From Metarhizobium sp017305935 (GTDB lineage Bacteria; Pseudomonadota; Alphaproteobacteria; Rhizobiales; Rhizobiaceae), in the NCBI RefSeq assembly GCF_029601685.1, contig NZ_JARRIR010000005.1:186001-250000 (forward strand): 64,000 bases of DNA, given 5' to 3'. This document shows, piece after piece, positions 34,686 to 43,413 of this stretch (position 1 is its first letter; every line of letters begins with the position of its first letter). Position numbers and translations under genes: made by a program. A model generated the notes under the pieces. It did not search any database. It was given only the letters and a program-made list of their open reading frames with translations, and was not told where the DNA came from.

Positions 34686-37600
34686 TTACTTCTTCATCTG
34701 CTCCTTGAGGGCAGCCAGCTTGGCGAAGGGCGAATCCGGATCGATCGGCTTCTCCTTGCGCGGCGGCTTGGCCTCGAAACGGGCCGGCTGCGAACCGCGA
34801 TCGTTGCGGTCACGGCGATCCTGTCGGTCGGAACGCTCGCCGCGTCCGCCCTGATCCCCACGGCCGCCCTCGCGCGGCTTGAACTTGTTGTCGGGGCGAT
34901 CGCCGCCACGGCGGTTGTTGTCGCGGCCCTCGCGGTTGCCGTCGCGTCCGCCTTCTCGGCTGTCACGACGCTCGCCGTCCTGGCGCGCTTCGCCACCACC
35001 GCGATTGCGGTTCTGCTGCGGGCGACGGTCGCCCTGGCCACGCTGCTGGCCACGCTGGTTGTCGTTGCGCCCGCCCGGACGCCACAAGAGCACCGGCTTC
35101 GGCTCGGCCGGCTCTTCCGTCGAAGCGGCAGGCGCAGCCTCGCCGGCAACGGCCGGCGCTTCGTCTGAAACAGGCGTTTCGACAACAGCGGCAGGCGCGG
35201 CGTCCGTCTCGGCGGCGGCCGGTTCGTCGGCATCGTCGTGATCGGAAACGGGGGCGGCCGGTTCCGCTTCCGTGGCCGGCGCCGCGCTCTCGCCGGCATG
35301 GCCCGACAGGAAGGCGGCGGCCTCTTCGGGTTTCACAGCGTCGGCGCGATAGCCGAGACCCTTGAGGATCTCTTCCATATCGTCCGGCGTCGCGCCGAGA
35401 ATGGAGAGCATCGCCGTCGTCGTGGTGAAGCGGCGGCCGTCATAGGCGCCGTCCGGGCGCGGCGTCGTGCCGGGCTTCCACTGCAACAGCGGACGGATGA
35501 GGTCGGCGAGGCGTTCGAGGATGTCGATGCGCACGGCCCGCTTGCCGAGGAAACGGAAGCCGGCCAGCTTGTAGAACATCCGCTCGAAGCCCGGATCGGT
35601 GACGATCGAGGTGCGGCCGGCGGCCAGCGCCGGGATCAGGTCGCCATAGCCCGGCTTGTCGAGACCGTCGTTCTTCAACGCCCAGAGCAGGGTGATGAGT
35701 TCGGCCGGCGCCGGCTTCAGCAGCGCCGGCATGAAGATGTGATAGGCGCCGAACCGCACGCCGTAGCGGCGGATCGAGGCGCGCGCCTCCTGGTCCAGCG
35801 ACTTGACATCGTCGGTGACGTCGCGGCGGAACAGGACGCCGAGGTTTTCGACGAGCTGGAAGGCGAGCCCCTTGGCCAGCCCCTGCAGATCCTCGGCGCG
35901 CGACAGATCGTCGAGCGGCTTCAGCACGGTCGAGATATGGTAGTTCACGAAACGCTCGACGCGGGCGGCGACATGCTCGCGGGCATTGCCGGTCAGCTGC
36001 TCGTCGGCCAGCAGGATGACGCGCGGGCGCATGATGTGGTCGGTCGCCGCCAGACGCGCGACGGGATCGCCGAGCCAGCGCACGGTGCCGTCGGCCGAAA
36101 GCGCCAGGTCGCCGTTGCCGCTGGCATGCAGGCGCGCGGCGCGCGCCTCGAATTCCAGCGCCAGGGCCTTCTGCGCTGCCGCCTGCACGGCGCGCGCATC
36201 CGGGCCCTCGGCCCCGGCGACGGTCGTGAACCGAAAGCCGGCCAATTGCCCCACATGATGTCCTTCGACGAAGACATCGCCATTCACACTGATTTCAGCT
36301 TCCAGCATCGCATTCTCTCTCAGGCGCTTCATGAGCACAGATGTCCTGCGATCAACAAAGCGGTTCGTCAACCTTTCATGTAACGCATCGGACAATCGAT
36401 CCTCGATTTCCCGCGTCTTTTCTTGCCAGTGTGTCGGATCGGCAAGCCATCCCGGCCGGTTGGACACATAGGTCCAGGTTCTTATCTGCGCGATTCGCGC
36501 CGAAAGCGTGTCGATCTCGCCATCGGTGCGATCGGCGCGCCGCACCTGTTCGGCGAGAAAATCCTCGTTGACCGTTCCGGAGCGGACGAGGTCCGAAAAC
36601 AGCGACGAAATCAGATCCGCATGCTGGGCCGGCGTGATACGCCGGTAGTCCGGCAACGCGCACGCCTCCCACAGCTTTTCCACCCTTTCCGGCGACGTGG
36701 CAAGATCGTTGATTTCGGGATAGCGCGCAAGGTGTTCCAGCGCCTGCTGATCGATGGCCGGAAGCGCGCGCGCAAGGCCGGCGATCTTCGGCGGCGCTTC
36801 CAGGCTGCGGCGCAGCGCCGGAATGCTGGCGAAGTCGAACTGCTTGCTGCGCCATTGCAGCACGCGCACCGGATCGAAGCGATGGCTTTCGATCTGTTGC
36901 ACCAGTTCCGGATCGAAGGGATCGACCTGGCCTGTCACGCCGAACGTGCCGTCGCGCAGGTGGCGGCCGGCGCGGCCGGCGACCTGGGCAAGCTCGGCCG
37001 GATTGAGGTTGCGGAACTGGTAACCGTCGAACTTGCGGTCCTGGGCGAAGGCGACGTGGTCGACGTCGAGATTGAGACCCATGCCGATCGCGTCGGTGGC
37101 GACGAGATATTCGACGTCGCCGGACTGGTAGAGGCCGACCTGGGCGTTGCGGGTGCGCGGGCTCAGCGCCCCCAGCACCACGGCCGCGCCACCGCGCTGG
37201 CGGCGGATCAGCTCGGCGATGGCATAGACCTCGTCGGCGGAGAAGGCGACGATGGCCGTGCGCTGCGGCAGGCGGGTGATCTTCTTCTGCCCGGCATAGA
37301 AGAGCTGCGACAGGCGCGGGCGCTCGACCACGGTGAGGCCCGGCAGCAGTTGTTCCAGAATCGGCCGCATGGTCGCCGCGCCGAGAAGCAGCGTCTCGTC
37401 GCGGCCGCGCAGATGCAGGATGCGGTCGGTGAAGATATGGCCGCGCTCGAGATCGCCGGCAAGCTGGACCTCGTCGATGGCGACGAAGGCGGCGCGCGTC
37501 TCGCGCGGCATCGCCTCGACGGTGCAGACCGAATAGCGCGCCCCCGGCGGGGCGATCTTCTCCTCGCCCGTCACCAGCGCCACATGAGCGACGCCAACCC

Positions 37601-37772
37601 GCTCGACGAGCCGGGTATAGACCTCGCGCGCCAAAAGTCGCAGCGGCAGGCCGATGATGCCCGAACCATGGGCCACCATTCGCTCGATGGCGTAATGCGT
37701 CTTGCCGGTATTGGTCGGTCCCAGAACCGCGGTCACGCCGCGTCCGCTGAGGATCATGGGCTGCGAATTCAA
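34686..37772 (-). CDS. Suv3-like DEXQ-box RNA helicase with RG-rich C-terminal tail
   Basis: A 1028-residue protein. The helicase core (about 10-400) has Walker A GPTNTGKT, the box II variant DEVQ, and motif VI QVAGRAGRHLRDGTFG, matching the Suv3/MgpS group (mitochondrial Suv3 unwinds RNA for the degradosome). About residues 840-925 are Ala/Glu-rich and about 925-1000 are rich in Arg, Gly, Asp, Asn and Gln, a disordered RNA-binding style tail. The start is TTG 37772 (with GGAAC/GAGA upstream) or ATG 37757. It is followed after 3 bases by the Hsp15-like gene, suggesting a joint role in RNA or ribosome quality control. Confidence 0.88.
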   Translation of the reverse strand: MNSQPMILSGRGVTAVLGPTNTGKTHYAIERMVAHGSGIIGLPLRLLAREVYTRLVERVGVAHVALVTGEEKIAPPGARYSVCTVEAMPRETRAAFVAIDEVQLAGDLERGHIFTDRILHLRGRDETLLLGAATMRPILEQLLPGLTVVERPRLSQLFYAGQKKITRLPQRTAIVAFSADEVYAIAELIRRQRGGAAVVLGALSPRTRNAQVGLYQSGDVEYLVATDAIGMGLNLDVDHVAFAQDRKFDGYQFRNLNPAELAQVAGRAGRHLRDGTFGVTGQVDPFDPELVQQIESHRFDPVRVLQWRSKQFDFASIPALRRSLEAPPKIAGLARALPAIDQQALEHLARYPEINDLATSPERVEKLWEACALPDYRRITPAQHADLISSLFSDLVRSGTVNEDFLAEQVRRADRTDGEIDTLSARIAQIRTWTYVSNRPGWLADPTHWQEKTREIEDRLSDALHERLTNRFVDRRTSVLMKRLRENAMLEAEISVNGDVFVEGHHVGQLAGFRFTTVAGAEGPDARAVQAAAQKALALEFEARAARLHASGNGDLALSADGTVRWLGDPVARLAATDHIMRPRVILLADEQLTGNAREHVAARVERFVNYHISTVLKPLDDLSRAEDLQGLAKGLAFQLVENLGVLFRRDVTDDVKSLDQEARASIRRYGVRFGAYHIFMPALLKPAPAELITLLWALKNDGLDKPGYGDLIPALAAGRTSIVTDPGFERMFYKLAGFRFLGKRAVRIDILERLADLIRPLLQWKPGTTPRPDGAYDGRRFTTTTAMLSILGATPDDMEEILKGLGYRADAVKPEEAAAFLSGHAGESAAPATEAEPAAPVSDHDDADEPAAAETDAAPAAVVETPVSDEAPAVAGEAAPAASTEEPAEPKPVLLWRPGGRNDNQRGQQRGQGDRRPQQNRNRGGGEARQDGERRDSREGGRDGNREGRDNNRRGGDRPDNKFKPREGGRGDQGGRGERSDRQDRRDRNDRGSQPARFEAKPPRKEKPIDPDSPFAKLAALKEQMKK

Positions 37773-38068
37773 AATCTCGTTCCGTGCATAGGCGGGCGCA
37801 TGTCCGGGGAAAGGTCAGACCGGTCCTGCGTCCGGAAATGCGCGCAATCAAGCCGCCACCCGCGACGCGGCCGCCGATGACCGTCCACACATGGCGATCC
37901 TTGCCGGCAAAGGCAAGTGCAGAATGCCGCCCAAATCCGCCCGCCGCGGCAATTTACGGCAAGCCGGCGACCGCTTCGCACCAAGGGCTATGTCGAAAAG
38001 CCCGGAACCTTTCCGGGATACGTGCATTTTACCCCGCGAAAAGCGCATTCGATCCAGGAGGAACACAC

Positions 38069-38224
38069 ATGCTCGGCACAATTCTTCTCGTCATTCTCAT
38101 ACTTCTGCTGATCGGCGCTTTGCCGAATTGGGGCTACAGCCGCGGCTGGGGATACGGCCCTTCCGGCGGCCTCGGCCTCGTCGTGGTCATCATCATCATC
38201 CTCCTGCTGATGGGCCGAATTTGA
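38069..38224 (+). CDS. DUF3309 family small membrane protein
   Basis: A 51-residue protein, MLGTILLVILILLLIGALP, then a polar Tyr/Gly/Trp middle (NWGYSRGWGYGPSGG) and a second hydrophobic helix ending LLLMGRI. This is the DUF3309 pattern, common in alphaproteobacteria and often under general stress control; function unknown. AGGAGG lies 7 bases before the ATG, one of the best ribosome-binding sites in the window. It is followed by a small lipoprotein gene. Confidence 0.88.
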   Translation: MLGTILLVILILLLIGALPNWGYSRGWGYGPSGGLGLVVVIIIILLLMGRI

Positions 38225-38285
38225 CGACGCTTGGCGGCCCGGCTTCTGTCGGGACTATTTTGACCGGAACCAAAGGATCCCTCTC

Positions 38286-38537
38286 ATGAAAAAATCGATC
38301 ATCGCAGCAGTGCTCGTTCTTCCCATGCTGGCCTCCTGCTCCCAGACGGAGCGTTCGACGGCGGTCGGCGCCGCCTCCGGCGCGGTCATCGGCGGCGTCG
38401 TGACCGGCCGTGCCGGCGGCGCGCTTGCCGGTGCCGCCATCGGCGGCGCGGCCGGTTACCTCGTCGGCCGCTCCAGCCGCGCCGACTACTGCATCTACCG
38501 CGACCGCCACGGCCGCCGCTACGAAGCCCGCTGCTGA
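38286..38537 (+). CDS. Glycine-zipper lipoprotein
   Basis: An 83-residue protein with a lipoprotein signal (MKKSIIAAVLVLPMLASC), a glycine-zipper region (AVGAASGAVIGGVVTG and GGALAGAAIGGAAGYLVG) and a short basic C-terminus with two cysteines (YCIYRDRHGRRYEARC). Such proteins insert in or line the envelope, but their role is not known. It may share a transcript with the DUF3309 gene 61 bases upstream and ends before a strong terminator. Confidence 0.85.
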   Translation: MKKSIIAAVLVLPMLASCSQTERSTAVGAASGAVIGGVVTGRAGGALAGAAIGGAAGYLVGRSSRADYCIYRDRHGRRYEARC

Positions 38538-38557
38538 TTGGCGGCAGGTGACCCAAA

Positions 38558-38592
38558 CGAAAACGGCGCCCCTTGCGAGGCGCCGTTTTTTT
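38558..38592. terminator. Bidirectional terminator between the lipoprotein gene and phbB
   Basis: AAAACGGCGCC and GGCGCCGTTTTTTT pair around CCTTGCGA. It serves the rightward lipoprotein gene and the leftward phbAB unit. Confidence 0.9.
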
Positions 38593-38610
38593 AAATGCTG
38601 ACATTGCCCG

Positions 38611-39336
38611 TCAGACGAAGAACTGACCGCCATTGGCCGAGATCGTCGAGCCGGTGATGAAACCGGCATCGTCGGAGGCGAGGAAGACGACGCAACGGGC
38701 GATTTCTTCCGGCTCGCCGAGGCGGCCGACCGGGATCTGCGGGATGATGCGCTCGCTCAACACTTTTTCGGGGATGGCGCGCACCATCTCCGTTCCGATA
38801 TAGCCGGGGCAGATGGCGTTGACGGTGATGCCCTTGGCGGCCCCTTCCTGGGCTAAGGCCTTGGTGAAGCCGAGATCGCCGGCCTTGGCGGCGGAATAAT
38901 TCGCCTGGCCCATCTGGCCCTTCTGGCCGTTGATCGAGGAAATGTTGATGATGCGGCCGAAATTGCGGTCGCGCATCCCGGTCCACACCGGATGCGTCAT
39001 GTTGAACAGGCCGGTGAGGTTGGTGTCGATCACCTCTCCCCACATCTGCGGTGTCATCTTGTGGAACATGGCGTCGCGGGTGATGCCGGCATTGTTGACC
39101 AGCACCTCGACCGGGCCGAGCTTGGCCTCGACCGCGGCGATGCCGTCCCGGCAGGCGTCATAGCTGGAGACGTCCCATTTGAAGACCGCGATGCCGGTCT
39201 CGGCCTCGAACGCCTTGGCGCGCTCGTCGTTGCCGGCATAGTTCGCCGCCACCGCGTAGCCGGCCGTCTTCAAGCCGACGCTGATCGCCGCGCCGATGCC
39301 GCGCGTGCCGCCGGTTACCAAAGCCACTCTAGCCAT
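38611..39336 (-). CDS. phbB: Acetoacetyl-CoA reductase
   Basis: A 241-residue short-chain dehydrogenase that reduces acetoacetyl-CoA to (R)-3-hydroxybutyryl-CoA with NADPH for polyhydroxybutyrate. It has ALVTGGTRGIGAAIS at the N-terminus, the NNAGITRDAMFHKM segment, and catalytic Ser and YSAAK (GQANYSAAKAG). The start MARVALV has GGAGG 8 bases upstream. It lies downstream of phbA with a palindromic repeat between the two. Confidence 0.95.
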   Translation of the reverse strand: MARVALVTGGTRGIGAAISVGLKTAGYAVAANYAGNDERAKAFEAETGIAVFKWDVSSYDACRDGIAAVEAKLGPVEVLVNNAGITRDAMFHKMTPQMWGEVIDTNLTGLFNMTHPVWTGMRDRNFGRIINISSINGQKGQMGQANYSAAKAGDLGFTKALAQEGAAKGITVNAICPGYIGTEMVRAIPEKVLSERIIPQIPVGRLGEPEEIARCVVFLASDDAGFITGSTISANGGQFFV

Positions 39337-39389
39337 AACTGTTCCTCCCTGCTGTTGCACTCGCCTGTTTTAACGCGCAGGCGCCGCGT

Positions 39390-39441
39390 CCGGAGCATTT
39401 CCAGCAAGGGCGCGCCGGCGTTCCTCCTGGAAATGCTCCGG
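39390..39441. repeat. RIME-like palindrome between phbA and phbB
   Basis: Perfect 15-bp arms CCGGAGCATTTCCAG/CTGGAAATGCTCCGG around 22 bases. The outer GAGCATTTCC matches the other family members. In the phbAB transcript it would form a very stable hairpin between the two genes. Confidence 0.85.
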
Positions 39442-39490
39442 CATGGCGGCCTCCCGCCGCCACGCCGATCGCAGAACCGATAAAGGCGGA

Positions 39491-40672
39491 TCAGAGCGCC
39501 TCGAGGCACATGGCGATGCCCATGCCGCCGCCGATGCAAAGGGTTGCCAGTCCCTTGCGGGCGCCGCGGCGCTTCATCTCGAACAGCAGCGTATTGAGGA
39601 CGCGCGCCCCGGAGGCGCCGACCGGATGACCGATGGCGATCGCCCCGCCATTGACGTTGACGATAGCCGGATCCCAGCCGAGATCCTTGTTGACGGCGCA
39701 GGCCTGGGCGGCGAAGGCCTCGTTGGCTTCCACGAGATCGAGATCGCCGATCTTCCAGCCGGCCCGCTCCAGCGCCTTGCGCGAAGCGGGGATCGGCCCG
39801 GTGCCCATAACCTGCGGATCGACGCCGGCGGTCGCCCAGGAGGCGATGCGGGCGAGCGGCCGGATGCCGCGGCGCGAGGCTTCCGCCTCGCTCATCAGCA
39901 GCGCGGCGGCGGCGCCGTCATTGATGCCCGACGCATTGCCGGCGGTCACGGTGCCTTCCTTGTCGAAAGCGGGGCGCAGCTTGGTCATCGAGTCCAGCGT
40001 CGCGCCGGCGCGGATATATTCGTCCTGGTCGACGATGGTGTCGCCCTTGCGGCCCTTGACGGTGAAGGCGACGATCTCGTCCGCGAAGCGCCCGGCCTTC
40101 TGGGCGGCTTCGGCCTTGTTCTGCGAGGCGACGGCGAACTGGTCCTGCTCGTCGCGGGTAAGCTGGAACTGTCGGGCGACGTTCTCGGCGGTGATGCCCA
40201 TGTGATAGCCGTAGAAAGCGTCGGTCAGGCCGTCCTTGATCATGGTGTCGACCATCTTGAAGTCGCCCATCTTCACGCCGCCGCGCAAGTGCGCGCAGTG
40301 CGGCGCCATCGACATGGATTCCTGGCCGCCGGCGACGACGATCGAGGCGTCGCCGGTGACGATCTGCTGCATGCCGAGCGCGACCGCGCGCAGGCCGGAG
40401 CCGCAGAGCTGGTTGATGCCGAATGCGGTCGCCTCCTGCGGGATGCCGGCCTTCATCGCTGCCTGGCGGGCCGGGTTCTGGCCTTCGCCGGCTGTCAGGA
40501 TCTGCCCGAGAATGACCTCGTCGACTTCCTTTGCGTCAACGCCGGCGCGCTCCAGCACGCCCTTGACGGCCGCCGCGCCGAGCTCATGCGCCGGAATGTT
40601 TCCGAAGGCGCCGTTGAACGAGCCCACGGCGGTGCGTGCGGCGCTGGCGATGACGATGGATGGATGGCTCAT
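39491..40672 (-). CDS. phbA: Acetyl-CoA acetyltransferase (beta-ketothiolase)
   Basis: A 393-residue biosynthetic thiolase that condenses two acetyl-CoA to acetoacetyl-CoA. Catalytic Cys is in GINQLCGSGLRAVALG, the second site in IAIGHPVGASG, and the third cysteine in LCIGGGMGIA. ATG 40672 follows GGGAGGA. It is the first step of polyhydroxybutyrate synthesis with phbB downstream; phaR is divergent upstream. Confidence 0.96.
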   Translation of the reverse strand: MSHPSIVIASAARTAVGSFNGAFGNIPAHELGAAAVKGVLERAGVDAKEVDEVILGQILTAGEGQNPARQAAMKAGIPQEATAFGINQLCGSGLRAVALGMQQIVTGDASIVVAGGQESMSMAPHCAHLRGGVKMGDFKMVDTMIKDGLTDAFYGYHMGITAENVARQFQLTRDEQDQFAVASQNKAEAAQKAGRFADEIVAFTVKGRKGDTIVDQDEYIRAGATLDSMTKLRPAFDKEGTVTAGNASGINDGAAAALLMSEAEASRRGIRPLARIASWATAGVDPQVMGTGPIPASRKALERAGWKIGDLDLVEANEAFAAQACAVNKDLGWDPAIVNVNGGAIAIGHPVGASGARVLNTLLFEMKRRGARKGLATLCIGGGMGIAMCLEAL

Positions 40673-40903
40673 GGACGGGTTCCTCCCAATGCACTCTAAG
40701 TCGGCAACGAAAGTGACAAAGCTCAGGCCGCAAGTCAAACGAGAAACGGACGCGCCGGGTTTTTCAGGACAATCAACGATATGTCCTGCGGGCACGACCC
40801 TGCCGCATCGCACAAATCGATTGTCACCACCCTTCGTTTACGCTTAGAGTGACCGCAGGGAGAAGCTTGCGTTACCAATCATCGACGGGGCCAGGAGACG
40901 AAT

Positions 40904-41479
40904 ATGGCGAAAAACGAAGGCCAGATCGTAATCAAGAAATACGCCAACCGGCGATTGTACAATACGGGGACGAGCACCTATGTCACGCTCGACGATCTGG
41001 CCGTCATGGTCAAGAAAGGCGAGGATTTCACCGTCCAGGATGCCAAGTCCGGCGAGGACATCACCCATTCCGTGCTGACCCAGATCATCTTCGAGCAGGA
41101 ATCCAAGACCGGCAACACGCTGCTGCCGATTTCCTTCCTTCGGCAGTTGATTTCCTATTACGGTGACCAGATGCAGATGGTCGTGCCGAGCTTTCTCGAA
41201 CATTCGATGCAGGCCTTCGCCCAGCAGCAGACCCAGATGCGCGAGCAGATGACCCGCGCTTTCGGCGACACGCCGCTGACCAAGAACCTGCAGGCGCCGA
41301 TGCAACTGGTCGAGGAGCAGGTGCGCCGCAACACCGAGATGTTTCACCAGGCGATGCAGATGTTCTCGCCCTTCATGACCCCGCCGCCAGCCAAGGAAAG
41401 CCGCAAGGCCGAGGCCAAGGACATCGACGAGTTGAAGGAACAGCTCCGCGCCCTCCAGACCAAGCTCGACAATCTCTGA
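40904..41479 (+). CDS. phaR: Polyhydroxyalkanoate synthesis repressor PhaR
   Basis: A 191-residue regulator. The N-terminal DNA-binding domain reads IVIKKYANRRLYNTGTSTYV, followed by the PHB-accumulation domain (FEQESKTGNTLLPISFLRQL) and a Gln/Met-rich amphipathic C-terminus that can bind PHB granules. PhaR represses phasin and PHB genes when no polymer is present and is called AniA in Rhizobium. It is divergent from phbA across 231 bases, where a shared operator would fit. Confidence 0.95.
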   Translation: MAKNEGQIVIKKYANRRLYNTGTSTYVTLDDLAVMVKKGEDFTVQDAKSGEDITHSVLTQIIFEQESKTGNTLLPISFLRQLISYYGDQMQMVVPSFLEHSMQAFAQQQTQMREQMTRAFGDTPLTKNLQAPMQLVEEQVRRNTEMFHQAMQMFSPFMTPPPAKESRKAEAKDIDELKEQLRALQTKLDNL

Positions 41480-41497
41480 TTTTTCAGGTCCGTTTTC

Positions 41498-41536
41498 TTG
41501 AGGCCCGCCGCACGAGACCCGTTCGGCGGGCCTTGG
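41498..41536 (+). terminator. Terminator of phaR
   Basis: AGGCCCGCCG pairs with CGGCGGGCCTT around an 11-base loop, with a short T-rich end, 20 bases past the phaR stop. Confidence 0.75.
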
Positions 41537-41593
41537 TTGTTTCAGGACGCAATTCAGGACGGAAGTCGCTCCGCACGGTTCGCGAAGTGCTGC

Positions 41594-42001
41594 CTACAAT
41601 CCTATGGACACGTCGCGTCCCGCCGTACGGATCGAGATGACGAAGCCGCCGATCACGTCGAGGAAGGCGATGGTCATCAGGATGAAGAAGATCTGCGTCG
41701 CCGCCCCCTGCACCAGCAGGAATTCAACAAGGAACAGGATGAAGACCACCAGCGACAGCATGTGGTTGATCAGCGATCCCGAACCGGTGCGCGTCGCCTT
41801 GACGATCTCGAAGAACAGCGCCACGAGTCCGATGACGATCATCAGGTCGCCGAGGCTCATGGTCCAGACCGCGCCCGACAGCATCGACAGCGACAGCACG
41901 ACCTTGTCGAGCGCCGCCGCCCCGCCCTCGCCCATCAGGCCGATCATCGCGAGATTGTAGAGCGCCAGCGGAACCAGCATCAGCGGAAAGGCGGCGATCA
42001 T
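41594..42001 (-). CDS. Unknown four-helix membrane protein
   Basis: A 135-residue hydrophobic protein with four predicted helices (about 2-22, 44-64, 78-97 and 103-123). The loops carry a few charged residues (KATRTGSGS, SIRTAGRD). I do not recognise the family with certainty; similar proteins are conserved hypotheticals in rhizobia near phaR. The upstream gene spacing does not suggest an operon. A ribosome-binding site GGAGGAGATG lies just before the ATG. Confidence 0.75.
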   Translation of the reverse strand: MIAAFPLMLVPLALYNLAMIGLMGEGGAAALDKVVLSLSMLSGAVWTMSLGDLMIVIGLVALFFEIVKATRTGSGSLINHMLSLVVFILFLVEFLLVQGAATQIFFILMTIAFLDVIGGFVISIRTAGRDVSIGL

Positions 42002-42131
42002 ATGGGGTCATCTCCTCCATCGGGGGCCGGGATTTTCGCGGCAAGCCTAAAACCGCAAACAGGGCTTTATCAGGGAAACGGACGGGAGTCAGCCGGGGGG
42101 CGGCTCTCCCGCCGCCGGCAAAACCCTGGGA

Positions 42132-42229
42132 GCATTTCCAGCAAAAGTGCGAAGCGGTTTTGCGGCCGGAAATGCGTAAAACAAATAGAGGGAGCGTTCT
42201 GCTTTTCTATGAAAAGCTGAAGCGCTCTA
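42132..42229. repeat. RIME-like element with two palindromes
   Basis: 98 bp. Palindrome A (42132-42175) has arms GCATTTCC/GGAAATGC, then a linker GCGTAAAACAAATAGAGG-like, then palindrome B (about 42191-42227) with arms GAGCGTTC..GCTTTTC and GAAAAGC..GAAGCGCTC. Two large palindromes in about 100 bp is the published RIME1 plan. It abuts the stop codon of the aldo/keto reductase. Confidence 0.82.
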
Positions 42230-43051
42230 GAAATCGGCGGTCATCGGATCGGGGCCGAGACGGGCGCCGGGATTGTCGAGCAGGTCGATCTCCACCATGT
42301 CGTCGGTATCCAGCTTGAAATCGAAGACCTGGAAATTCTCGACGATGCGGCTCGGGGTGATCGATTTCGGAATGACGACGAGGCCGCTGTCGAGATGCCA
42401 GCGGATGATCACCTGGGCCGGCGTCTTGCCGTGCTTGGCGGCGATTTTCGCAATGACCGGATGTGTGAACAGCTTGCTCTGCCCGAGCGGGCTCCAGGAT
42501 TGCGTGACCACACCGAGCTTGGCATGGGCGGCGCGGGCGGCGCGCTGCTGGAAGTCGGGATGCAACTCGATCTGGTTGATCACCGGCACGACGCCGGTCT
42601 CGGCGACGATGCGCTCGATATGCTCGGGATAGAAGTTGGAGACGCCGATGGAGCGGACGCGGCCTTCATCCTTCAGCGTCACGAAGGCCTTCCAGGTGTC
42701 GATGTAGCGATCCTTGCGCGGCACCGGCCAGTGGATCAGGTAGAGATCGACATAATCGGTGCCGAGGCGCTTCAGGCTGGCGTCGAAAGCCCTAAGGGTC
42801 GAATCGTAGCCCTGCGCGTCGTTCCAGAGCTTGGTGGTGAGGTAGATGTCCTTGCGGTCGATGCCGGAGGCACGGATGCCTTCGCCGACGCCTTCCTCGT
42901 TGCCGTAGATCGCCGCCGTATCGACATGGCGATAACCTGCTTCGATCGCGGTCTTCACCGTCGGCGCGGCGATCTCGTTCGGCGTCTGCCAGACGCCGAG
43001 GCCGAACTGCGGAATGGACTGTCCGTCATGGAATTTGATGGTGGGGGTCAC
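42227..43051 (-). CDS. Aldo/keto reductase
   Basis: A 274-residue NADPH-dependent reductase of the AKR5-like group (2,5-diketo-D-gluconate reductase type). Catalytic residues are visible: Asp and Tyr in VDTAAIYGNE, Lys in LTTKLWND, and His in YLIHWPVP; the cofactor segment is IPKSITPSRIVENFQVF. The substrate is unknown. GTG 43051 is chosen with GGAG 8 bases upstream. A RIME-like element begins at its stop codon. Confidence 0.9.
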   Translation of the reverse strand: MTPTIKFHDGQSIPQFGLGVWQTPNEIAAPTVKTAIEAGYRHVDTAAIYGNEEGVGEGIRASGIDRKDIYLTTKLWNDAQGYDSTLRAFDASLKRLGTDYVDLYLIHWPVPRKDRYIDTWKAFVTLKDEGRVRSIGVSNFYPEHIERIVAETGVVPVINQIELHPDFQQRAARAAHAKLGVVTQSWSPLGQSKLFTHPVIAKIAAKHGKTPAQVIIRWHLDSGLVVIPKSITPSRIVENFQVFDFKLDTDDMVEIDLLDNPGARLGPDPMTADF

Positions 43052-43413
43052 GCGAGATCTCCGTCGGATGGGAACGTCATGAAACTGAAAGACAGCGCCG
43101 GCCTCGCACGTTTCTGCATGCCGGATCGCCGCAAAACCTTGAAATCGATGCCGCGTGGGCGCGGCAAGGCATAGCATATAGGGGCGACGCGGGCCGATGG
43201 TAAGGGGGAAGCCTCCGGCCACACGACAAGGATCGCCGGCCTTGCGGCCCTTGTTTTTCGCATGGCGGCTCACAACTATTTGCTTTGCGCGTGATCGGCA
43301 GGAAAACCATAGCAGCTCGAATGGCCTTTGAAAAAGGCCGAACTCCTGCAAAACGCTTGCCAATTCAGCGATTTGGCGTAGGACTTGCAATAATTGAGGG
43401 AAAGGCGGCGCTC
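43052..43413. other. Divergent intergenic region upstream of the response regulator
   Basis: 362 bases. It holds a perfect 7-bp stem GGCCTTT-GAA-AAAGGCC at 43323-43339 in the likely leader of the response-regulator gene. Promoters for both genes must be here; none is clear enough to call. Confidence 0.5.

Noticed and set aside
34221..35168. Rightward open frame of 315 codons opposite the helicase tail
   Set aside because: It mirrors the RG-rich coding region and has hydrophobic Ala/Val runs that come from antisense of Arg/Gly codons.
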